From contig NZ_BAAANL010000003.1 in NCBI RefSeq assembly GCF_039529775.1, positions 62,001-126,000 on the forward strand: a stretch of DNA of 64,000 nt, in the 5' to 3' direction. The DNA is from Myceligenerans crystallogenes (lineage in GTDB: Bacteria > Actinomycetota > Actinomycetes > Actinomycetales > Cellulomonadaceae). Under the pieces are notes generated by a model. It had not been told where the DNA came from. It saw nothing but the letters and a program-made list of their open reading frames with translations, and ran no database searches. Positions 57,900 through 64,000 of the stretch are shown here, one piece after another (the first letter of the stretch is position 1; each line of letters starts with the position of its first letter). The position numbers were made by a program, and so were the translations under genes.

Positions 57900-59623
57900 G
57901 CCTTCCCCCGGCACGGCTCGCTCGTGCCCTGGCAGCACCGGAGCCCGGCTGGAGCACGCGCGTGGACGCCGTCGTCGTCGGCTCCGGGATCGCCGGGCTG
58001 ACGGCGGCGCTCGAACTGCGCACGCGCGTGCCGCGGGTGCTGCTCGTGACCAAGGGCGAGCTGTCCAGCGGGTCCACGGTGTGGGCGCAGGGCGGGATCG
58101 CGGCGGCGCTGCACCCGTCGGACACGCCGGAGGCGCATCTGCAGGACACGCTCGGCGCGGGCGGCGGGCTCTCCGATCCCGAGGCCGCGGGCGTGCTGGT
58201 CACGGAGGGCCCGGAGCGCGTCCGCGAGCTGGTGGCGCGCGGCGCGGTGTTCGACGCCGACGCCGCCGGCGGCATCGCCCTGACCCGCGAGGGCGGCCAC
58301 CGCGCCGACCGGATCGCGCACGCGGGCGGCGACGCGACGGGCGCGGAGATCTCGCGTGCCCTGGTCGCCCAGATCGAGGCGGTCCGCAACGACCCGGGCA
58401 TCGAGATCATCGAGCACGCCCTGGTGCTGGACATCCTCACGGGCACGCCGGCCTCGGCCGAGGCGCGAGGTGGTGCCCTCGGCCGCGGGGCCGTGTCCTC
58501 GGCGGACGCGCGACCCGTCGCCGGAGTGACGTTGCACGTGCGGGGCGAGGGTTCCCGGGACGGGGTGGGGGCCGTGCTGGCGCCCGTCGTGATCCTGGCG
58601 ACCGGGGGGATCGGGCAGGTGTTCCGGTCCTCGACGAATCCCGCCGGGGCGACCGGGGACGGGATCGCGGCCGCGTTGCGGGCGGGCGCCGTCGTCGGCG
58701 ACCTGGAGTTCGTGCAGTTCCACCCGACGGTGCTGTGGCTGGGGTCCGGGGCGAAGGGGCAGCTGCCGCTGATCAGCGAGGCCGTGCGCGGGGAGGGGGC
58801 GCTGCTGCTGGACGTCGACGGGCACCGCTTCATGCCGGGCGTGCACGAGATGGCCGAGCTCGCGCCCCGGGACGTCGTCGCGCACGCGATCGTGCGGCAG
58901 ATGGCGGCCACGTCGGCCGACAACGTGCTGCTGGACGTGCGGCACCTCGGCCGGGGGTTCCTCGGCGAGCGGTTCCCGACCATCACGAAACGGCTCGGCG
59001 AGCTGGGCATCGACTGGTCCGAGGAGCCGGTGCCGGTCGCGCCCGCGCAGCACTACCACTCGGGCGGCGTCGTCACCGACCTGGCCGGGCGCACCAACGT
59101 GCCGGGCCTGTACGCGGTCGGCGAGGTCGCGTGCACGGGCGTGCACGGGGCGAACCGGCTCGCGTCGAACTCCCTGCTGGAAGGGCTCGTGTTCGCGTAC
59201 CGCGCGGCGCGCGACGTCGCCGGCCGGTACGCCGCGGGAGAGTTCCGCGACGTCCCGGAACCCGCCGGGCGGCCCGGCGGGCAGGCGCTGATCGCCGCCA
59301 CGTCGCGCAGCAAGATCCAGAAGGCGATGTCCCACGGCACCGGCGTGATCCGCACCGCGAAATCCCTGACCCGCACCGACGAGAAGCTCTCCGCGATCCG
59401 CGCGGACGCCCACCGCGCCGCCGACGTGATCGCCGCCCCCCAGGCCGCCGAATGGGAGACGACGAACCTCTACCAGGTCGCCCGCGCACTGACCCGCGCG
59501 GCCTGGCTCCGCACGGAATCCCGCGGCGGCCACTTCCGCGCCGACCACCCCGCACCGGACCCGGACTGGAGGCGCCGCGTCCTGATCAGCCTGTCCGACG
59601 ACGGCGCCCTGCGCGTCCGCTGA
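57896..59623 (+). CDS. nadB: L-aspartate oxidase
   Basis: 575-residue flavoprotein that oxidises aspartate to iminoaspartate for NAD synthesis. FAD motif VVVGSGIAGLTAALELR, SGSTVWAQGGIAAAL, FVQFHPTVLW, and the active-site region HYHSGGVVTDLAGRTNVPGL with GVHGANRLASNSLLEGLVF. GTG start overlaps the panD stop. nadA, often beside nadB, is not in the window. Confidence 0.95.
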   Translation: MSLPPARLARALAAPEPGWSTRVDAVVVGSGIAGLTAALELRTRVPRVLLVTKGELSSGSTVWAQGGIAAALHPSDTPEAHLQDTLGAGGGLSDPEAAGVLVTEGPERVRELVARGAVFDADAAGGIALTREGGHRADRIAHAGGDATGAEISRALVAQIEAVRNDPGIEIIEHALVLDILTGTPASAEARGGALGRGAVSSADARPVAGVTLHVRGEGSRDGVGAVLAPVVILATGGIGQVFRSSTNPAGATGDGIAAALRAGAVVGDLEFVQFHPTVLWLGSGAKGQLPLISEAVRGEGALLLDVDGHRFMPGVHEMAELAPRDVVAHAIVRQMAATSADNVLLDVRHLGRGFLGERFPTITKRLGELGIDWSEEPVPVAPAQHYHSGGVVTDLAGRTNVPGLYAVGEVACTGVHGANRLASNSLLEGLVFAYRAARDVAGRYAAGEFRDVPEPAGRPGGQALIAATSRSKIQKAMSHGTGVIRTAKSLTRTDEKLSAIRADAHRAADVIAAPQAAEWETTNLYQVARALTRAAWLRTESRGGHFRADHPAPDPDWRRRVLISLSDDGALRVR

Positions 59624-59662
59624 CCCCCGCGCGGCGGCCCGTCCACGCGTTCGCCCACGACG

Positions 59663-59699
59663 TCGATATCGACCTCGCGATCCTCGGCGTCGATATCGG
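59663..59699. promoter_or_regulatory. Two TCGATATCG palindromes upstream of the oxoprolinase-type gene
   Basis: TCGATATCGA (59663-59672) and TCGATATCGG (59690-59699), starts 27 bases apart, lie in the 119-base gap after nadB and just upstream of a leaderless -10 box. The spacing is between two and three DNA turns. Possible paired operators. Confidence 0.45.
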
Positions 59700-59730
59700 C
59701 GCCGTACCGGCGACGGCGTCGCGCGGCGCC

Positions 59731-59736
59731 TACGAT
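59731..59736 (+). promoter_or_regulatory. -10 box, leaderless oxoprolinase gene
   Basis: TACGAT six bases before ATG 59743. Confidence 0.45.
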
Positions 59737-59742
59737 CAGCGG

Positions 59743-62700
59743 ATGACCTGGGAGTTCTGGATCGATCGCGGCGGGACCTTCACCGACATCGTGGCGCGGC
59801 ACCCCGAGGGGGCGCTGAGCTCGCACAAGCTGCTGTCCGAGGATCCGGAGCGGTACGACGACGCCGCCGTGGCCGGGATCGAGCGGATCCTGCGGGAGTA
59901 CGCGGGCGCGACGACGGGGGCCGACGGCGCCCGGCCGGCCGAGGGTGATGGTGCCCCGCGGGCGTCGTCGGACAGGATCCGGGCCGTGCGGATGGGGACG
60001 ACCGTCGCGACCAACGCGCTGCTGGAGCGCACGGGGGAGCCGACCGTGCTCGTGGTCACCCAGGGGTTCCGGGACGCGCTGCGGATCGCCTACCAGAACC
60101 GGCCCCGGATCTTCGACCGGCACATCGTGCTGCCCGAGCCGCTGTACACGCGCGTGATCGAGGTCGGCGAGCGGGTGACCGCCGAGGGGGAGGTGCTTCG
60201 CGCGCCGGACCTGGAGGCCGTGGAACAGGACCTGCGTAGCGCGTACGACGACGGGTTCAGGGCGGTCGCCGTCGTCGCGATGCATTCGCACCTGCATCCC
60301 GGGCACGAGAACCTCGTCGCCGATCTCGCCGAGCAGATCGGGTTCCCGCAGGTGTCGCGGTCCGCCGAGGTCAGCCCGCTGATGAAGCTCGTGCCGCGGG
60401 GGGACACCACCGTCGTCGACGCCTACCTGTCGCCCGTGCTGCGGCGGTACGTCGACCGCGTCGCGGACCGGCTCACCGGCGTCCCGCTGCAGTTCATGCA
60501 GTCCAACGGCGGGCTCACCGAGGCGCACCGGTTCCGCGGCAAGGACGCCATCCTCTCCGGGCCCGCGGGCGGGATCGTCGGCATGGTGCGGATGTCGGCG
60601 CTCGCCGGGTTCGACCGCGTCATCGGGTTCGACATGGGCGGCACCTCCACCGACGTCTCCCACTACGCGGGCGAGCTGGAACGTGTCTTCGACAACCAGG
60701 TCGCCGGCGTCCGGCTGCGCGCCCCGATGCTCGACATCCACACCGTCGCCGCGGGCGGCGGCTCGATCCTGCACTTCGACGGCACGCGGTACCGCGTCGG
60801 CCCGGAGTCCGCCGGCGCCGTCCCCGGCCCCGCCTGCTACCGCCGCGGCGGTCCCCTCACCGTCACCGACGCCAACCTCCTGCTCGGGCGCATCCGCGCC
60901 GAGCACTTCCCGGCCGTGTTCGGGGCCGACGGCGACCAGCCGCTCGACACCGACGTCGTGGCCCGGAAGTTCGCGGCGCTCGCGGCCGAGATCGGCGACG
61001 GCCGTACCCCCGAGCAGGTCGCCGAGGGATTCCTGGCCGTGGCGGTCGCCAGCATGGCCGGCGCCGTCAAGAAGATCACCGTCCGCAAGGGCCACGACGT
61101 GACCCGCTACGCCCTGACGACGTTCGGCGGCGCGGGCGGGCAGCACGCCTGCGCGGTCGCGGACGCACTGGGGATCGACACGGTGCTGGTCCCCCCGATG
61201 GCGGGCGTGCTCTCGGCGCTGGGCATCGGCCTGGCGGACACGACGGTCATGCGCGAGCAGTCGGTGGAGCTCCCGCTGGCCGCCGCGGACAGTGCGGCCC
61301 GGCTGCGGGAAGCCGCCGGCGCGCTGGAGTCCGCGGCCCGGGCCGAGCTCGCCGCCCAGGGGATCTCCGGCGGGAGCGACGCCCCTGGCCACGACGCGAG
61401 CGGCGTCGTCGTCTCGCGCAAGGTGCACCTGCGGTACGAGGGCACCGACACCGTCGTCCCGGTGCGGCTCGCGGACCCGGCGGAGATGACCGCCGAGTTC
61501 GAGGCGGCCCACCGCTCCGTCTACTCCTTCCTCCTGGACCGCCCCCTCACCGCCGAGGCGGTCGCCGTGGAGGCGGTGGCCCCGTCCGGGGCCGGTGACG
61601 CGGTGGTCGGTCAGCTGTCGCAAGATCGGTCGCCCGAGCGGCCGATCCTGCCGCGGACGACCGACCACGAACCCGCGACGATTTCCCTCTTCGCCGGGGG
61701 GCGCTGGGCCGACGGGGTGCTGCGGCAGCGGGAGGCGATGGCACCCGGCGACGTCGTCGTCGGCCCTGCGATCATCGCCGAGGCCAACGCCACCACCGTC
61801 GTCGAACCCGGCTGGACCGCCGAGGCCACGCACCACGGCCACCTCACCGTCACCCGCACCACCCCGCGCCCCGACGCCCGGATCTCCGCCGACGCCGCCG
61901 ACCCCGTCATGCTGGAGATCTTCAACAGCCTCTTCATGTCCATCGCGGAGCAGATGGGCGCCCGCCTGGAGGCGACGTCGCAGTCGGTCAACATCAAGGA
62001 GCGCCTCGACTTCTCCTGCGCGCTCTTCGACCCGGACGGCAACCTCGTTGCCAACGCGCCGCACATCCCGGTGCACCTCGGCTCGATGGGCACGTCCGTC
62101 AAGGAGGTCATCGCGCGCCGCGCCGGCGCGATGCGCCCCGGCGACACGTACGCCGTCAACGACCCGTTCCACGGCGGCACCCATCTCCCGGACGTCACGG
62201 TCATCACGCCCGTGTTCGACGACGCCGCCCGCATCCTCTTCTACGTCGCCTCCCGCGGGCACCACGCCGAGATCGGCGGCATCGCCCCCGGCTCCATGCC
62301 CGCGACCAGCCGGAACATCGACGAGGAGGGCGTCCTGTTCGACAACTGGCTGCTCGTCTCGGGCGGCCGGATGCGCGAGGCCGAGACCCGCGAGCTCCTC
62401 ACCTCGGCCCGCCATCCGTCCCGCGACCCGGACACCAACCTCGCCGACCTCCGCGCGCAGGTCGCCGCCAACACCCGCGGCGTCGAGGAGATCGCCGCGA
62501 TGGTGGAGCACTTCGGGCTCGACGTCGTGCAGGCGTACATGCGGCACGTGCAGGACGGCGCCGCGGAGGCCGTGCGGCGCGTCATCGACCGCCTGGACGA
62601 CGGCGCCACGGAGTACCGCACGGACTCGGGCGACACGATCGCCGTCCGCGTCACGGTGGACCGGGACGCCCGGCGCGCCACGGTCGACTTCACGGGCACG

Positions 62701-63432
62701 TCGCCGCAGCTCGACGGCAACTTCAACGCCCCCAGCGCCGTCGTCACGGCGGCCGTGCTGTACGTCTTCCGCACCCTGGTCGCCGACGACATCCCGCTCA
62801 ACGACGGCTGCCTGCGCCCGCTCGACATCGTGATCCCGCCGGGCACGATGCTGTCGCCGGCGTACCCGGCCGCCGTCGTCGCGGGCAACGTGGAGACCAG
62901 CCAGGCGATCACCGGCGCGCTCTACGCGGCGCTCGGCGTGCAGGCCGAGGGCTCCGGCACGATGAACAACCTGACCTTCGGCAACGCGCGCCACCAGTAC
63001 TACGAGACGATCGCCTCCGGCTCGGGCGCGGGCGACGGCTTCGACGGCGCGCCGGCGGTCCAGACCCACATGACCAACTCCCGCCTCACCGACCCCGAGG
63101 TCCTGGAGACCCGTTTTCCCGTCATCGTCAGGAACTTCGCGATCCGCGAGGGTTCGGGCGGCGCCGGCCGCCGGCGCGGCGGCGACGGCGTCGTGCGCGA
63201 ACTGGAGTTCCGCGAGCCGATGACGGCCAGCCTCCTGACCAGCCACCGCGTCGTCGCGCCGTACGGCATGGCGGGCGGCGCCCCGGGCGCCCTCGGCCGC
63301 AACAGCGTGCGCCGCGCGGCATCGGGCCCGCCTCCCGAACCGCTCGCGGGCCGCGACTTCGTGGAGCTGGGCCCGGGCGACGTCCTGGTCGTCGAGACCC
63401 CGGGTGGCGGCGGCTTCGGCTCCGTCGATTAG
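59743..63432 (+). CDS. 5-oxoprolinase / hydantoinase (HyuA-HyuB fusion)
   Basis: 1229 residues. The HyuA half (about 1-690) has WIDRGGTFTDIVARHPEG, RMGTTVATNALLERTGEPT, GFDMGGTSTDVSHYAGELER and AGGGSILHFDGTRYRVGPES. The HyuB half (about 715-1225) has QSVNIKERLDFSCALFDPDG, NDPFHGGTHLPDVTVITPVF, SRGHHAEIGGIAPGSMP and TMNNLTFGNARHQYYETIA. It would open 5-oxoproline or a related lactam/hydantoin using ATP. Full-length fused enzymes are about 1200-1300 residues. It sits between nadB and nadC with its own probable promoter. Confidence 0.92.
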   Translation: MTWEFWIDRGGTFTDIVARHPEGALSSHKLLSEDPERYDDAAVAGIERILREYAGATTGADGARPAEGDGAPRASSDRIRAVRMGTTVATNALLERTGEPTVLVVTQGFRDALRIAYQNRPRIFDRHIVLPEPLYTRVIEVGERVTAEGEVLRAPDLEAVEQDLRSAYDDGFRAVAVVAMHSHLHPGHENLVADLAEQIGFPQVSRSAEVSPLMKLVPRGDTTVVDAYLSPVLRRYVDRVADRLTGVPLQFMQSNGGLTEAHRFRGKDAILSGPAGGIVGMVRMSALAGFDRVIGFDMGGTSTDVSHYAGELERVFDNQVAGVRLRAPMLDIHTVAAGGGSILHFDGTRYRVGPESAGAVPGPACYRRGGPLTVTDANLLLGRIRAEHFPAVFGADGDQPLDTDVVARKFAALAAEIGDGRTPEQVAEGFLAVAVASMAGAVKKITVRKGHDVTRYALTTFGGAGGQHACAVADALGIDTVLVPPMAGVLSALGIGLADTTVMREQSVELPLAAADSAARLREAAGALESAARAELAAQGISGGSDAPGHDASGVVVSRKVHLRYEGTDTVVPVRLADPAEMTAEFEAAHRSVYSFLLDRPLTAEAVAVEAVAPSGAGDAVVGQLSQDRSPERPILPRTTDHEPATISLFAGGRWADGVLRQREAMAPGDVVVGPAIIAEANATTVVEPGWTAEATHHGHLTVTRTTPRPDARISADAADPVMLEIFNSLFMSIAEQMGARLEATSQSVNIKERLDFSCALFDPDGNLVANAPHIPVHLGSMGTSVKEVIARRAGAMRPGDTYAVNDPFHGGTHLPDVTVITPVFDDAARILFYVASRGHHAEIGGIAPGSMPATSRNIDEEGVLFDNWLLVSGGRMREAETRELLTSARHPSRDPDTNLADLRAQVAANTRGVEEIAAMVEHFGLDVVQAYMRHVQDGAAEAVRRVIDRLDDGATEYRTDSGDTIAVRVTVDRDARRATVDFTGTSPQLDGNFNAPSAVVTAAVLYVFRTLVADDIPLNDGCLRPLDIVIPPGTMLSPAYPAAVVAGNVETSQAITGALYAALGVQAEGSGTMNNLTFGNARHQYYETIASGSGAGDGFDGAPAVQTHMTNSRLTDPEVLETRFPVIVRNFAIREGSGGAGRRRGGDGVVRELEFREPMTASLLTSHRVVAPYGMAGGAPGALGRNSVRRAASGPPPEPLAGRDFVELGPGDVLVVETPGGGGFGSVD

Positions 63433-63435
63433 GTT
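63430..63435 (+). promoter_or_regulatory. -10-like box before nadC, overlapping the upstream stop codon
   Basis: TAGGTT, whose TAG is the oxoprolinase stop, lies six bases before GTG 63442. Confidence 0.4.
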
Positions 63436-63441
63436 GTGGGC

Positions 63442-64000
63442 GTGAGCGAAACAGAACGCCAGCCGTCCGTCGTCGAGCCGGGGCTGGACCCCGGGTGGAT
63501 CGCGCGGACGGTCGCCGTCGCACTCGACGAGGATCTCGGGGCCGCGCCCGGGCGGGACGTCACCACGCAGGCGACCGTTCCGGCCGACGCCGTCGGCGCC
63601 GCCGATCTGGTGGCGCGGCAGAGCGGGACGGTGGCGGGGCTCGTCGTCGCCCAGGAGACGCTGTCGCAGGTCGCGGACCGGTTCGGGCTGGACGCGCCGC
63701 AGGTGACGTATGTCGCGCAGGACGGGGACGACGTCGAGCGCGGGCAGGTGCTGGCCACGATCACCGGGCCGGTGCAGGTGCTGCTCACCGCCGAGCGCAC
63801 GCTGCTGAACCTCGCCTCGCGGGCCTCCGGCGTGGCGACCGCCACGCGGGCGTTCGCGCGCGAGCTGGCGGGCACGGGCGCGACCGTGCTGGACACGCGC
63901 AAGACCACACCGGGGCTGCGTGCCCTGGAGAAGTACGCCGTGCGGGCGGGCGGCGGCACGAACAAGCGGATGGGCCTGTACGACGTCGCGATGGTGAAGG
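63442..64000 (+). CDS. nadC: Nicotinate-nucleotide pyrophosphorylase (quinolinate PRTase), N-terminal part
   Basis: First 186 codons; the rest is past the window end. It converts quinolinate to nicotinate mononucleotide. Visible motifs are VALDEDLGAAPGRDVTTQAT, VLLTAERTLLNLASRASGVA, and VLDTRKTTPGLRALEKYAVR followed by GGGTNKRMGLYD, which binds quinolinate and PRPP. GTG start nine bases after the oxoprolinase stop. Confidence 0.95.
   Translation, partial: MSETERQPSVVEPGLDPGWIARTVAVALDEDLGAAPGRDVTTQATVPADAVGAADLVARQSGTVAGLVVAQETLSQVADRFGLDAPQVTYVAQDGDDVERGQVLATITGPVQVLLTAERTLLNLASRASGVATATRAFARELAGTGATVLDTRKTTPGLRALEKYAVRAGGGTNKRMGLYDVAMVK

Noticed and set aside
59470..63246. 1258-codon minus-strand frame opposite the oxoprolinase gene
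   Set aside because: Same shadow effect. Composition is Asp/Gly/Val/Arg-rich with no motif, while the plus strand shows HyuA and HyuB signatures.

Overview
The window is a continuous piece of chromosome from a high-GC, Gram-positive actinobacterium. Gene content and order point to a plant-matter-degrading member of Micrococcales, and a Cellulosimicrobium/Isoptericola/Cellulomonas-like organism is my best guess. Supporting signs are a GH10 xylanase with a ricin-type lectin module, a GH18 chitinase with two chitin-binding modules, coenzyme F420 genes, orphan GlnR, a GlxR-type Crp, frequent GTG starts, GTGA/ATGA overlaps, and many start codons that appear to be leaderless. I see no phage, insertion sequence, CRISPR array or rRNA. 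The only tRNA is tRNA-Pro(CGG).

Layout. 1-826: start of a DAHP synthase gene behind a leader peptide with a Trp-Tyr-Gln-Arg-Phe run and competing hairpins, which looks like an attenuator. 827-6480: ferredoxin-reductase-like flavoprotein, tRNA-Pro, a RidA-like pair, a class A penicillin-binding protein and a phosphoesterase. 6607-13749: crp, the 2-methylcitrate cycle operon prpDBC, nth, a membrane protein and glnR. 13860-19211: FUSC exporter-like protein, ygfZ, a nitrobindin-like protein with a 38-residue membrane partner, DsrE, DUF2516, asparaginase and dtd. 19352-25060: a LuxR-family regulator lacking an ATPase P-loop, then chitinase and xylanase converging on two large hairpins. 25277-32303: a sigma factor and membrane partner, OsmC, a nitroreductase, a VOC protein and a 912-residue protein joining a nuclease-like but apparently catalytically dead domain to a RAMA-like domain. 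32519-38985: F420 genes fbiA-fbiD, a large FAD/Fe-S dehydrogenase, a thiamine-binding-like protein and metX. 39379-46000: NlpC/P60 hydrolase, pyrophosphatase, DD-carboxypeptidase, DUF2342 metalloprotease-like protein, tilS and hpt. 46179-64000: a long co-directional vitamin cluster, ftsH-folE-folP-folB/K-DUF3180-two PH-domain proteins-DUF2520-panC-panD-nadB-oxoprolinase-nadC.

How the parts work together. The right third is mostly cofactor synthesis: folate from GTP, pantothenate from beta-alanine and pantoate, and NAD from aspartate, joined by tight overlaps. The carbon-side genes are separately controlled units. The xylanase has a textbook promoter with two CGTT/AACG palindromes, one in the spacer and one just upstream of the -35, a layout that suggests a LacI-type repressor. 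The chitinase has its own palindrome. Nitrogen control is represented by glnR with a GlnR-box-like site upstream.

The least described items are the nuclease-like/RAMA protein, the FolB-FolK fusion with a roughly 420-residue Gln/Pro-rich linker, the aromatic leader at the left edge, a ten-codon leaderless upstream frame before metX, and a window-wide TANNNT-N6/7-start-codon signature of leaderless mRNAs. All functional statements rest on motif recognition from the sequence. No database search was run.
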